Positions 49,204-58,196 of a DNA stretch of 64,000 bases are shown here, in pieces. Position numbers and translations under genes: made by a program. Below the pieces are notes generated by a model that was given only the letters and a program-made list of their open reading frames with translations, was not told the DNA's origin and made no database searches. The stretch is from Paraburkholderia kirstenboschensis. GTDB taxonomy: Bacteria > Pseudomonadota > Gammaproteobacteria > Burkholderiales > Burkholderiaceae. The DNA lies in NCBI RefSeq assembly GCF_904848585.1, contig NZ_CAJHCR010000010.1, forward strand, positions 210,847-274,846. Reading direction: 5' to 3'. The stretch's first letter is position 1; each line of letters starts with the position of its first letter.

Positions 49204-50391
49204 TTGGGACAATCACATAAGTTGAATCAGGAACGCTTTGATTATCGCACGGGCATTCTGGCGTCGCCCTCCGAGGTGGACGCGGCCGAATGGAACGCCC
49301 TTCTCGCTCAGCAGCCGCAGCCCACGCCTTTTCTGCGGCATGAGTTTCTGAGCGCCCTCCACGCCACCCGCTGCGCGGTTGCGGACACGGGCTGGGCGCC
49401 GCAATTCGTCACGCTCACTGACCCGCTGACCGGCAAGCTTGCGGCGGCCGCGCCGGTTTATCTGAAGGGTCACTCGTATGGCGAGTACGTCTTTGACTGG
49501 GCCTGGGCCGACGCATACAAGCGCAACGGCTTGCCCTATTACCCGAAGCTCCTGTGCGCCGTGCCGTTTACGCCCGTGCAAGGCAATCGGCTGCTGTCCG
49601 CCGACGCGCACGCGCTGCGCCATCTCGCGGCCACATTGATGGCGTTCGCCGAGCAGGCCGATGTGTCGTCGCTGCATGTGCTGTTTCCCACCGAAGCGGA
49701 AGCGAATGCGCTCACCGAAATGGGCATGATGCAACGCGAAGGCGTGCAGTTTCACTGGCTGAACGACGGCTACCGCGACTTCGACGATTTCCTCTCGACG
49801 CTCGAACAGAAGAAGCGCAAGAACATCCGCGCGGAACGCCGCAAAGTCCACGAGGCAGGCGTCACGATGCGCAGAATTCGCGGCGAAGACATTCAGGACG
49901 CCGACTGGCGCTTCTTCAGCAAGTGCTATCGGCAAACTTACCGCGAGCACTTTTCGACGCCGTATCTGAACCTCGACTTTTTCCGCATGATCGGCGCGTC
50001 GATGCCGGAGAATCTGCTGCTCGTGATCGCCGAATACGAAGGCAAGCCGATCGCGAGCTCGCTCGTCGTTTATCAGCGCGACGCGAAAACCGGCGGCACC
50101 CTGTACGGCCGTTACTGGGGCGCGCTCGAACACGTGCCGTGCCTGCACTTCGAGACCGCGTACTATCAACCGCTCGAATTTTGCATCGAAGAAAAGCTCG
50201 GCGCGTTTGAAGGCGGCGCCCAGGGCGAACACAAGATGGCCCGAGGCTTTCTGCCCACGGTCACGCGCTCGGCGCACTGGCTCGCGCATCCCGCTTTCGC
50301 CGATGCCGTCGGCCACTTCCTCGATAACGAAAAGAACAGCATCCACGCGTATGTGGACGAGCTGCGCGAACACAATCCGTTCAAAGGCTGA
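49204..50391 (+). CDS. GNAT/FemAB-like acyltransferase (PF04339 family)
   Basis: Encodes about 395 residues. The central part has TPFLRHEFLSALHATRCAVA, GHSYGEYVFDWAWADAYKRN, LEQKKRKNIRAERRKVHEAG and ICE-like ends LHFETAYYQPLEFCIEEKLG then GAQGEHKMARGFLPTVTRSA HW-type tail, all characteristic of the 'peptidogalycan biosynthesis/DUF482' family. The acceptor is unknown. The start is uncertain: no ATG or clear ribosome site lies before the conserved region, and TTG codons at 49204 and 49222 are the candidates. It is divergent from nadE. Confidence 0.82.
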   Translation: MGQSHKLNQERFDYRTGILASPSEVDAAEWNALLAQQPQPTPFLRHEFLSALHATRCAVADTGWAPQFVTLTDPLTGKLAAAAPVYLKGHSYGEYVFDWAWADAYKRNGLPYYPKLLCAVPFTPVQGNRLLSADAHALRHLAATLMAFAEQADVSSLHVLFPTEAEANALTEMGMMQREGVQFHWLNDGYRDFDDFLSTLEQKKRKNIRAERRKVHEAGVTMRRIRGEDIQDADWRFFSKCYRQTYREHFSTPYLNLDFFRMIGASMPENLLLVIAEYEGKPIASSLVVYQRDAKTGGTLYGRYWGALEHVPCLHFETAYYQPLEFCIEEKLGAFEGGAQGEHKMARGFLPTVTRSAHWLAHPAFADAVGHFLDNEKNSIHAYVDELREHNPFKG

Positions 50392-50400
50392 CGCGCATCC

Positions 50401-50727
50401 ATGGCGTGGTTTCTTTATCTGCTCGAATGCTCGGACGGCAGCGTCTATACCGGCATCGCCACCGACGTGCAAGCACGCTTCGACAAACACGTGAGCGGCG
50501 CAGGCGCGCGTTACACCCGTTCGCGCAAGCCGGTGCGCGTGCTGGCGTCGTTCGAACTCGCGGACCGCTCCAGTGCTTCGCGCGCCGAGTATTGGGTGAA
50601 GCGTCTTGCGCCTTCGGAAAAGCGCACGCTCGCGGCGGGCGGACGGACGCTCGAGTCGGTGGTGCCGCTCGTGGAACCGGCTTTGACTAGCGCCGAGGAG
50701 ACCACCGAGCAAAACGGCGCTTCCTGA
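50401..50727 (+). CDS. GIY-YIG nuclease-like protein (UPF0213/YhbQ type)
   Basis: Encodes 108 residues. The GIY-YIG fold is visible in AWFLYLLECSDGSVYTGIAT, then DVQARFDKHVSGAGARYTRS with the catalytic Tyr/Arg arrangement, and AEYWVKRLAPSEKR with the metal-binding Glu. Small members of this family cleave or bind branched DNA; YhbQ has DNA endonuclease activity in vitro. It starts nine bases after the preceding stop and is probably cotranscribed. Confidence 0.85.
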   Translation: MAWFLYLLECSDGSVYTGIATDVQARFDKHVSGAGARYTRSRKPVRVLASFELADRSSASRAEYWVKRLAPSEKRTLAAGGRTLESVVPLVEPALTSAEETTEQNGAS

Positions 50728-50739
50728 CGGCGCGCTCGT

Positions 50740-52848
50740 TTAGCCTCGTGCCTCGCGCATACGTTCGGTGAGTAAGCGCTGCATCAGCGCAAGCTCACCC
50801 ACGGCATCGGCTTCGAGCGACGTCAAACGCTCGCGCGCCGGAAGGTCGTGCCGCAGCGGCAAAATCGTTCGATTTAGCGCGGCCTCGATATCGGCGTTCA
50901 CAGCCGCGAGCCACACGCGAAGCTCGTCGTGCCTATCCTGCATCTCGCGCCGGTTCGCACTCAGCCGAAGCTGCGTAGCCGTGCCCGCCATCTTGCGCAG
51001 CAGACTCAACACCGTCAGCGTCACCGTGTCGACTAGAGAGTCCTCCAGTTTTTCGAGGCGAATCCGTGCGATGGCTTCCTCGGCGTTGTTGCTGCCGAGG
51101 CCGGCCGCGCGGCGCAAACGCTCCATGTCTTTTTCGCTTTGACGAGGCGATTCCAGCGCCGCGATCAGATACGCGAGATTCGCGCGGACCGCGTCCCTCA
51201 GATACGTACGGTAGTCGCTCTTTTCGCGCGTCGGCCACAGATAAAACGTGGCTAAAAGCGCCAGCACGCAGCCGAGCACATTGTTGCCGAGACGCGTGAG
51301 CGCGTATGCGAATTCACTCGCGCCCGGTGTCGCGAAGTCGGCCACGAGCACGAACGTCGGCGTGAGGAACAGCACGAACAGGCTGTAGCTGACGGGGCGC
51401 AATGCCATCGTCGCCATGACGAGCGGAAAAACCGCGAGCGAAATGCCGAGCGGCGAATGAATGGCATAGCCGATACCCGCTGCCAGCACGCCGCCGACGA
51501 TGCTGCCCGCCGCACGCTCGATACTGCGCGGCCACGTCGCCGCGATCGAAGGCTGCAGGATCAGCAGCGTCGCCATGGTCGCCCAATAGCCGAACGGCAA
51601 GCCGAGCGCGCGAATCACGAGAAAGCCCGCGGTCGTCGTCACGCCCACGCGCGCCGCGTGACGCAAACCGACGGACTCGAGCGACAGATTCGCCTTCAGC
51701 GTCGCCCAGACGCGCGCAAGCGTTGCAGCGACGCTGTCCGCGAAGCGCGGCGGCGGCGCTTGTACCGGCGTGAAATCGACGAGTTCGAAGTCCGATGTGA
51801 GCTTCACCGGCTCCATCAGCGCGTTTTCCAGCCGCCGCGCGAGCCGCCGCACGCGTAGTTGCAAATCCGCCAGATGCTCCCAGCGCCCTTCGTTCGCCTG
51901 TGCGCCGATGCTGCGCAGCGTCTCGCCCATGCCCGTCAGCAGACGAGCCGCGCGCGTCGCGCGCCATTCATCGCCGGGCATTTTTTCGCATGCCCCGGAG
52001 ACGGCGATCAGATACGCAAACAACGCCTCGCCTTCGGTCAGCAACGCGAGCAGCGTGTCATAGGCCTCGCGCGCGCCGGTTCGCGTCGCCGGAACGCTTG
52101 CCAGTGCCTTGCGCGAACGTTCGAGCGCCACGCGCGCATCCGCGCGGAATTTTGCGGCGTGCGTCGCCCACTCGCGCGGGGTGCTGCGCTGCTGAAGCAG
52201 ACGCGCGCTGTCGAACGCAATGTCCGCGAGCCGCAGATACACCATGCGCAGCGAAGCACGGCTCGCGCCGAATGGATGAATGCGCCATACGGTCAGGCTC
52301 AACGCGACCGCGAACAGACAGCCGATCAGATAGACGCCGAGAAATGCAAGCCCTTCGCGCACATCGCGCATGGGCCGGTCGACCATCACGACGCAAGCGG
52401 TCGCGGCGAGAATCGTCACTTGCGACGTTGCAGCGCCCCAGATGCGTCCGAATGCGCCGAGGCTTGTGAAAACGAGCAACGCGAGCGCGGCGAACGCCGT
52501 TCCCTCGGCCGACGCAAAAGCGGTGAGTCCGCCGCATAGTGTGGAGAGAAGCGCGAAGCCCATCATCGAAGCGAAGCGGGTGCGGTTCGAACCGGCGGCA
52601 TCGGCGAGACAGGTCCAGAACGCGCCGATAGCGGCCCACGCGAAGACTGGATCGTGCAGCAGGTTGCCGAGCGCGAGCATCGCCGTGGACGCGCATGCGG
52701 CGCGCAAGCCTTCGGAGAGACTCGCCTCGCTGGCGGAAAACGACACCATCCAAACCGGCCGCTTGCGATAGATCGCCGTCACGATCGCATACAGCCGATT
52801 CGACCAGCGGGGCGAAGAAGATGGCAGGTTGGACTTGCGGTTCATCAT
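50740..52848 (-). CDS. FUSC family inner-membrane transporter (YccS-like)
   Basis: Encodes about 702 residues in two repeats, each with a bundle of membrane helices (LRAACASTAMLALGNLLHDP, FAWAAIGAFWTCLADAAGSN, and LRHAARVGVTTTAGFLVIRA with FGYWATMATLLILQP) followed by a cytoplasmic helical domain. This is the fusaric-acid-resistance/aromatic-acid exporter layout. Efflux of aromatic or fatty acids is likely. The start is placed at the tandem ATG 52848/52845; the frame extends to 52941 but is not conserved-looking. It converges with the GIY-YIG gene. Confidence 0.85.
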   Translation of the reverse strand: MMNRKSNLPSSSPRWSNRLYAIVTAIYRKRPVWMVSFSASEASLSEGLRAACASTAMLALGNLLHDPVFAWAAIGAFWTCLADAAGSNRTRFASMMGFALLSTLCGGLTAFASAEGTAFAALALLVFTSLGAFGRIWGAATSQVTILAATACVVMVDRPMRDVREGLAFLGVYLIGCLFAVALSLTVWRIHPFGASRASLRMVYLRLADIAFDSARLLQQRSTPREWATHAAKFRADARVALERSRKALASVPATRTGAREAYDTLLALLTEGEALFAYLIAVSGACEKMPGDEWRATRAARLLTGMGETLRSIGAQANEGRWEHLADLQLRVRRLARRLENALMEPVKLTSDFELVDFTPVQAPPPRFADSVAATLARVWATLKANLSLESVGLRHAARVGVTTTAGFLVIRALGLPFGYWATMATLLILQPSIAATWPRSIERAAGSIVGGVLAAGIGYAIHSPLGISLAVFPLVMATMALRPVSYSLFVLFLTPTFVLVADFATPGASEFAYALTRLGNNVLGCVLALLATFYLWPTREKSDYRTYLRDAVRANLAYLIAALESPRQSEKDMERLRRAAGLGSNNAEEAIARIRLEKLEDSLVDTVTLTVLSLLRKMAGTATQLRLSANRREMQDRHDELRVWLAAVNADIEAALNRTILPLRHDLPARERLTSLEADAVGELALMQRLLTERMREARG

Positions 52849-53052
52849 CCGAACGGTGTGCTCCCAAAGCGGGCTTGTTGCTGGGCTGTTGCTGCGTTTT
52901 TGCAGTCGTCCCGGCAGTGAGCGCAATCCACCGCGGGCCACAAATCATAAGGGTTTACACGGAGATATGAAAATGGCTTCGGTTCATCTTCGGGATGCAC
53001 TGCGGCTATACCGGCATTTCGAGGCCCCAGGTCGCAGTCTCAAGGCCAAATA

Positions 53053-53091
53053 AAAAAACCGCGCGGCCCCTTTGGGCTCGCGCGGTTTTTT
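53053..53091. terminator. Bidirectional terminator near ppa
   Basis: AAAAAACCGCGCG / CGCGCGGTTTTTT with a smaller GCCC/GGGC pair inside the loop. T-runs on both strands. It ends the leftward ppa transcript 60 bases beyond its stop. Confidence 0.85.
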
Positions 53092-53149
53092 GCATGAGGC
53101 GACTGGATCGGCGAAACGATGATTTCGTTCGATCAGCGCGTCAAGCCGC

Positions 53150-53677
53150 TTACTTCTTGTGGTTCGCCACGCCTTCGCTGATTTCCTTGTGCGCGGCTTC
53201 GATACCCGCCCAGCCTTCGACCTTCACCCACTTGCCCTTCTCGAGCGCCTTGTACTGCTCGAAGAAGTGCTTGATCTGGTCTTTCAGGTACGCCGGGACG
53301 TCGTCGATCGACTTCAGGTCGGCGGTCATCGGGCAGATCTTGTCGTGCGGGACGGCGATCAGCTTTGCGTCCACGCCCGATTCGTCGGTCATTTGCAGCA
53401 TGCCGAGCGCGCGTGCGCGAACCACCGAGCCAGCCAGCAGCGGGAACGGCGTGATCACCAGCACGTCGACCGGGTCGCCGTCGCCCGACAGCGTTTGCGG
53501 AATGAAGCCGTAATTGGCCGGATAGCGCATGCCGGTGCCGATGAAGCGGTCGACGACGAGAAGGCCCAGATCCTTGTCGGCTTCGTACTTCACCGGATCG
53601 CTTTGCGCCGGGATTTCGATGATGACGTTGAAATCTTGCGGAAGATCTTTGCCTGCGGGGACGTGATTGAAGCTCAT
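53150..53677 (-). CDS. ppa: Inorganic pyrophosphatase
   Basis: Encodes 175 residues of the family I soluble enzyme. Active-site stretches: DFNVIIEIPAQSDPVKYEAD, GTGMRYPANYGFIPQTLSGD with the signature continuing GDPVDVLVI (the Asp cluster that binds Mg2+), and VPHDKICPMTADLKSIDDVP. It hydrolyses PPi, pulling biosynthetic reactions forward. The ATG at 53677 follows AGAGAG; 22 upstream in-frame residues are not family-like. Confidence 0.95.
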   Translation of the reverse strand: MSFNHVPAGKDLPQDFNVIIEIPAQSDPVKYEADKDLGLLVVDRFIGTGMRYPANYGFIPQTLSGDGDPVDVLVITPFPLLAGSVVRARALGMLQMTDESGVDAKLIAVPHDKICPMTADLKSIDDVPAYLKDQIKHFFEQYKALEKGKWVKVEGWAGIEAAHKEISEGVANHKK

Positions 53678-53905
53678 GAGCGCTCTCTGGTCAGGATGGA
53701 ATTCGGAGCACGGCATGCGGCGCGTGGGCTCAAGGGCATGCATCGTAAAACTTGCCTCGAGCAGGAGCGCTGCGGCCGGACAGTGCGGAATGCGCCATTA
53801 TAGCCAATCGGCCGATGGCATCCGCCGCCGGATCGGCGCGATAATCGTCTCGCGTCTCTCGATTGTGCCTCTGGTTTGTGAACACCGCGTAACGGCGTCC
53901 GGTTC

Positions 53906-53953
53906 AGCGTCTGGCTAAGCGTCTGGCTAAGCGTCTGGCTAAGCGTCTGGCTA
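53906..53953 (+). repeat. Four perfect 12-bp tandem repeats upstream of the aldehyde dehydrogenase gene
   Basis: Unit AGCGTCTGGCTA repeated four times without interruption, ending about 35 bases before the ATG at 53990. This spans the likely promoter or leader. Copy-number change could alter promoter spacing or act as a regulator array. Confidence 0.9.
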
Positions 53954-53989
53954 GCGTACGCCTGCTGCGCGACATCTCAAGGAGTCTGC

Positions 53990-55429
53990 ATGGAAGAAGC
54001 CCGACACTTCATTGGCGGCGAATGGTCCGCTGCTTCAGGCGGCGAGACGATCGCCGTGCTCGATCCCTCGGACGGCCAGCCGTTCACGCAGCTTGCACGC
54101 GGCACCGCGGCGGATATCGACGCCGCCGTCCACGCCGCCCGCCGCGCGTTCGAAGGCGCATGGGGCGCGGCAAGCGCGGCGGAACGCGGACGCGTGCTCT
54201 ACCGGCTCTCGATGCTCGTCGCCGCGCGCCAGGAAGAACTGGCGCAACTCGAAGCCCGCGACACCGGCAAGCCGCTCAAACAGGCACGCGCCGATTCCGC
54301 CGCGCTCGTGCGCTACTTCGAGTTTTACGCCGGGGCGGCCGACAAGCTGCATGGCGAAACACTGCCCTACCAGGCCGGCTATACGGTGATGACCATCCGC
54401 GAGCCGCACGGCGTGACCGGCCACATCGTGCCGTGGAATTACCCAATGCAGATTTTCGGCCGCAGCGTGGGTGCGGCGCTTGCCGTGGGCAACGCATGCG
54501 TCGTCAAGCCGGCTGAAGACGCGTGTCTCTCGGTACTGCGCGTTGCCGAACTCGCGGCCGAAGCGGGCCTGCCCGCAGGCGCGCTGAATATCGTCACCGG
54601 TTATGGACACGAAGCGGGAGCGGCGCTCGCACGTCATCCGGGCATCGATCACATTTCGTTCACCGGCTCGCCCGAAACCGGCAAGCTGGTCACGCAAATG
54701 GCCGCCGAAAACCACGTGCCGGTCACGCTCGAACTCGGCGGTAAGTCCCCGCAACTCGTCTTTGCCGATGCGGACCTCGACGCCGCGCTGCCGGTACTCG
54801 TGTCGGCAATCGTGCAGAACGCCGGGCAGACGTGTTCGGCGGGCAGCCGTGTGCTGATCGACCGCGCGATTTACGAGCCGTTGCTCGATCGGTTGAGCGG
54901 CGCGTTCAACTCGCTGCGAGTGGGCCCCTCGCATGCGGATCTCGACTGCGGGCCGCTTATCAACGCAAAGCAGCAGCGGCGCGTGTGGGACTTTCTCTCC
55001 GACGCGCAACACGACGGCATCGCGATGGCCGCGCAGGGCGAAGTGATTCCCGAAGCGCCGGAAAGCGGCTTCTATCAGGCACCCACGCTGTTGCGCGATG
55101 TGCCCGCGAGCCACCGTCTCGCACGCGACGAAGTGTTCGGACCCGTGCTCGCCGCAATGCCCTTCAGCGACGAAGACGAAGCACTCGCGCTCGCGAACGG
55201 CACGCAATACGGCCTGGTCGCCGGCATCTGGACGCGCGACGGCGCGCGGCAAATGCGCCTCGCGCGGCGTCTGCGCTCGGGCCAGGTGTTCATCAACAAC
55301 TACGGCGCGGGCGGCGGCGTTGAACTGCCGTTCGGCGGCGTCAAGCATTCGGGCCACGGGCGTGAAAAGGGTTTCGAGGCGCTGTATGGCTTCACGGCGC
55401 TAAAGACTATTGCGATCCGGCACGGCTAG
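53990..55429 (+). CDS. NAD(P)-dependent aldehyde dehydrogenase
   Basis: Encodes 479 residues. Motifs of the ALDH superfamily: PWNYPMQIFGRSVGAALAVG (cofactor and oxyanion Asn), FTGSPETGKLVTQMA, catalytic base Glu248 in VTLELGGKSPQLVF, nucleophile Cys282 in NAGQTCSAGSRVL, and EVFGPVLAAMPFSDEDEALA. It is most like betaine-aldehyde/gamma-aminobutyraldehyde-type enzymes, but the substrate is not settled. It heads a rightward cluster with an SDR and an MFS transporter. The ATG follows AAGGAGTCTGC. Confidence 0.92.
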   Translation: MEEARHFIGGEWSAASGGETIAVLDPSDGQPFTQLARGTAADIDAAVHAARRAFEGAWGAASAAERGRVLYRLSMLVAARQEELAQLEARDTGKPLKQARADSAALVRYFEFYAGAADKLHGETLPYQAGYTVMTIREPHGVTGHIVPWNYPMQIFGRSVGAALAVGNACVVKPAEDACLSVLRVAELAAEAGLPAGALNIVTGYGHEAGAALARHPGIDHISFTGSPETGKLVTQMAAENHVPVTLELGGKSPQLVFADADLDAALPVLVSAIVQNAGQTCSAGSRVLIDRAIYEPLLDRLSGAFNSLRVGPSHADLDCGPLINAKQQRRVWDFLSDAQHDGIAMAAQGEVIPEAPESGFYQAPTLLRDVPASHRLARDEVFGPVLAAMPFSDEDEALALANGTQYGLVAGIWTRDGARQMRLARRLRSGQVFINNYGAGGGVELPFGGVKHSGHGREKGFEALYGFTALKTIAIRHG

Positions 55430-55480
55430 CTCGCAGACTGGGCTTATCCATCACCACTCACAACAAACAGCGGAGACATT

Positions 55481-56239
55481 ATGCGGTTGACAGGTAAAAC
55501 GGCCATCGTCACGGGTGGCGGCTCGGGTTTCGGCGAAGGCATCGCGAAGACCTACGCGCGCGAAGGCGCGAACGTCGTGGTCAACGATCTGAACGGCCCC
55601 GCCGCCGAGCGCGTCGCGAGCGAAATTGCACTGGCCGGCGGCAAGGCAATCGCCGTCGCGGGCAACGTCGCGCAACGCGAGGACTGGCAGAAGCTGCGTG
55701 AAGCGGCGCTCGAAGACTTCGGCAGCGTGCAGATCGTCGTCAACAATGCGGGCACCACGCATCGCAACAAGCCTGTGCTCGAAGTCACCGAAGCAGAGTT
55801 CGACCGCGTGTACGTGGTGAACGTCAAAAGCATCTACTGGAGCGTGCAGGAGTTCGTGCCGTATTTCCGCGAGCAAGGCGGCGGCAGCTTCATCAACATT
55901 GCGTCGACGGCGGGCGTGCGGCCGCGCCCTGGACTCGTCTGGTACAACGGCAGCAAGGGCGCGGTGATTATCGCGAGCAAGTCGCTTGCCGTGGAGTTGG
56001 GCCCGGACAGAATTCGCGTGAACTGCGTGAATCCGGTGATCGGCGAAACAGCGCTGCTGTCTGAGTTCATGGGCGTTGAAGACACACCGGAGAACCGTCA
56101 GCGCTTTCTCGCCGGTATTCCGCTCGGGCGCTTCTCGACGCCGCAAGACATTGCCAATGCCGCGCTCTATCTGGCTTCGGACGAAGCGGAGTTCATCACC
56201 GGCGTGTGTCTTGAAGTGGATGGTGGGCGCTGCGTGTAG
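55481..56239 (+). CDS. Short-chain dehydrogenase/reductase
   Basis: Encodes 252 residues of the classical SDR fold: cofactor loop TGGGSGFGEGIA, NNAG motif (VVNNAGTTHR), catalytic Ser142 in INIASTAGV and Tyr155/Lys159 in WYNGSKGAV, and a terminal VCLEVDGGRCV typical of FabG/glucose-1-dehydrogenase-like enzymes. Asp36 in VVVNDLNG favours NAD. It starts 51 bases after the aldehyde dehydrogenase, consistent with sequential oxidation of an alcohol and aldehyde. Confidence 0.92.
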   Translation: MRLTGKTAIVTGGGSGFGEGIAKTYAREGANVVVNDLNGPAAERVASEIALAGGKAIAVAGNVAQREDWQKLREAALEDFGSVQIVVNNAGTTHRNKPVLEVTEAEFDRVYVVNVKSIYWSVQEFVPYFREQGGGSFINIASTAGVRPRPGLVWYNGSKGAVIIASKSLAVELGPDRIRVNCVNPVIGETALLSEFMGVEDTPENRQRFLAGIPLGRFSTPQDIANAALYLASDEAEFITGVCLEVDGGRCV

Positions 56240-56250
56240 AGCTTGTGTTT

Positions 56251-56376
56251 GGCGTTGGCGTTGGCGTTGGCGTTGGCGTTGGCGTTGGCGTTGGCGTTGG
56301 CGTTGGCGTTGGCGTTCGCGTTGGCGTTCGCGTTGGCGTTGGCGTTGGCATTCGCGCCGGCGTTAGCGTTGGCGCT
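56251..56376 (+). repeat. GGCGTT hexanucleotide repeat tract
   Basis: Eleven perfect GGCGTT units (56251-56316), then ten variant units (CGCGTT, GGCATT, AGCGTT, GGCGCT) to 56376. It begins 11 bases after the SDR stop and ends about 195 bases before the MFS start. In reading frame it would encode only Gly-Val or Pro-Thr dipeptides, so I regard it as non-coding. Hexamer tracts of this purity are prone to slippage. Confidence 0.92.
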
Positions 56377-56570
56377 GCATTCGGCTTCGGCTTTTGTCGT
56401 AGCAGCGCCGCTGACGGCGTTCGCAGACGCCCCTTGAGCAAGCGCCGTTCACGCGCGGCGCTTGACGGGCTCAGTGTTTTCCCCCGGTATCTATTTGCCG
56501 TGCGAGCCGCGCCGCACGGCTAGAATCGATCGACGCGGCACTTCAATTCCACAAGAAGAGAGGAGACACC

Positions 56571-57890
56571 ATGGCTAGTCCCGCAAATCCGCTCCACCAT
56601 CCCGGCGCGGGTGCGCCGCCTTCCACTTTCGAAGAGGCGACCTATCGCAAGGTCAACTGGCGGCTCGCGCCGCTCCTGATGCTCTGCTATGTGGTCGCGT
56701 ATCTGGACCGCGTGAACGTCGGCTTTGCGAAGCTGCAAATGACGAGCGACCTCGGCTTGAGCGATGCGGTTTATGGCTTTGGGGCGGGCATTTTCTTCGT
56801 CGGCTATTTTTTCTTCGAGATCCCAAGCAATGTGATCCTGCACAAGGTGGGCGCACGAGTGTGGATCGCGCGGATCATGGTGTCGTGGGGCGTGATCTCG
56901 ATGCTGACCATGTTCGTCACCACGCCGACCATGTTCTACGTGATGCGCTTTCTGCTCGGCGTCGCGGAAGCGGGCTTCTTTCCCGGCATCATTCTGTATC
57001 TCACCTACTGGTATCCGTCGCACCGGCGCGGGCGGATGACGACGTGGTTCATGACGGCTATCGCGCTGTCGGGCGTGATCGGCGGGCCGGTGTCGGGCTA
57101 TATCCTCAAGACGTTCAACGGCATGAACGGCTGGCACGGCTGGCAGTGGCTTTTCTTGCTGGAAGGGATACCGTCGGTGCTCGTCGGCATTCTGGTGTTC
57201 GTCGCGCTCGACGACCGCATTGCGAAAGCGAAGTGGCTCACGAAAGAGGAAAAGGAACTCCTCGAGCGCCACGTTTCCGCAGAGGAAGCCACCAAGCACG
57301 ACATGCCGATCCGTCAGGTGCTGACGAGTGGCCGCGTGCTGATGTTGAGCTTCACTTACTTCTCGTTCGTGATGGGTCTGTATGGCGTGAGCTTCTGGCT
57401 GCCGACTATCATCAAGGCGACCGGTGTGACCGACGCATTCGCGATTGGTTTGTTGTCCGCAATTCCGTTCGCGGCGGCGGTGGTCGCGATGGTGTTCGTT
57501 GCGCGAAGTGCGGACCGTACGCGTGAACGGCGCTGGCATATTGCGTTGCCTGCTTTTGCTGGGGCGATTGGTTTGGTGCTGTCGGTTGTTTGGGCGCAGA
57601 ACACGCTGCTTGCGATGGCTTCTCTTACGCTTGCGACTATGGGCATTCTCACTACGTTGCCTTTGTTCTGGAGTTTGCCTACGGCGATTCTCGCGGGGAC
57701 GGGCGCGGCGGCCGGGATCGCGATGATCAATTCGATTGGGAATCTTGCGGGCTTTTTGAGTCCGTATGCTGTCGGGTGGTTGAAGCAGGCGACTGCTGCT
57801 AATGATTCAGGGATGTATATGCTCGCGGCGTTTATGGTGCTTGGCGGGTTGCTGGCGATTAGTGTGCCGGCGAAGATGGTTAATAGATGA
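56571..57890 (+). CDS. MFS transporter, anion:cation symporter (ACS) type
   Basis: Encodes 439 residues, 12 predicted helices. After TFEEATYRKVNWRLAPLLML comes the ACS signature CYVVAYLDRVNVGFAKLQMT, then FFVGYFFFEIPSNVILHKVG, FLLGVAEAGFFPGIILYLTY and WYPSHRRGRMTTWFMTAIAL. Such permeases import organic acids such as tartrate, glucarate or phthalate derivatives. It is transcribed with the aldehyde dehydrogenase and SDR and probably imports their substrate. The ATG follows AGAGGAG. Codon use becomes more T-rich in the last 400 bases. Confidence 0.9.
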   Translation: MASPANPLHHPGAGAPPSTFEEATYRKVNWRLAPLLMLCYVVAYLDRVNVGFAKLQMTSDLGLSDAVYGFGAGIFFVGYFFFEIPSNVILHKVGARVWIARIMVSWGVISMLTMFVTTPTMFYVMRFLLGVAEAGFFPGIILYLTYWYPSHRRGRMTTWFMTAIALSGVIGGPVSGYILKTFNGMNGWHGWQWLFLLEGIPSVLVGILVFVALDDRIAKAKWLTKEEKELLERHVSAEEATKHDMPIRQVLTSGRVLMLSFTYFSFVMGLYGVSFWLPTIIKATGVTDAFAIGLLSAIPFAAAVVAMVFVARSADRTRERRWHIALPAFAGAIGLVLSVVWAQNTLLAMASLTLATMGILTTLPLFWSLPTAILAGTGAAAGIAMINSIGNLAGFLSPYAVGWLKQATAANDSGMYMLAAFMVLGGLLAISVPAKMVNR

Positions 57891-57913
57891 GTTGAAGTGG
57901 GATGCTGATGGTG

Positions 57914-57952
57914 AAGCCCTGGCGGTGATTTGCTGCCGGGGCTTTGTGTTTT
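57914..57952 (+). terminator. Terminator after the MFS gene
   Basis: AAGCCCTGGC / GCCGGGGCTT hairpin (57914-57944, one G-T pair) followed by TGTGTTTTT, directly after the MFS stop. Confidence 0.75.
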
Positions 57953-58196
57953 TGGCGGGAGTCGCGGGCTGGAGAGAGAGATTGGTCGGTTGGGTGGGGT
58001 GGCGTCAGGGGTGGAGAAGGCGAGGTATGTCGGTGGGGGGCGGCGGTAGTCGGCCATAAAGCGACGTTCGATACTTTCACCCAAGTCGTTGACAATCAGG
58101 TTGAGTCTGTTCGTAAAATACTCACTCTCGCGCTCCAGTGGCTGGTTTTCACCAATGGAGCGCTATGAGATTGCAGTGTAGCTCTCGTGGCAACGG
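57953..58196. other. G-rich gene-free stretch
   Basis: The interval between two convergent genes. From 57985 to 58050 the plus strand carries many G-runs (GGGTGGGG, GGGG, GGGGGG), enough to form a G-quadruplex. No gene is seen. Its skew differs sharply from both neighbours. Confidence 0.5.

Noticed and set aside
49213..50712. Minus-strand frame of 499 codons
   Set aside because: Antisense of the FemAB-like and GIY-YIG genes; a typical high-GC shadow frame rich in Arg, Val and Ala.
53906..53953. Tandem repeats as a CRISPR array
   Set aside because: Units are 12 bp, contiguous, without spacers, and no cas gene is present.
54035..55357. Minus-strand frame of 440 codons
   Set aside because: Antisense of the aldehyde dehydrogenase gene, no supporting motif.
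56196..56523. Frames coding Pro-Thr or Gly-Val repeats over the hexamer tract
   Set aside because: They exist only because a six-base repeat stays open in several frames; flanking codons are not coding-like.
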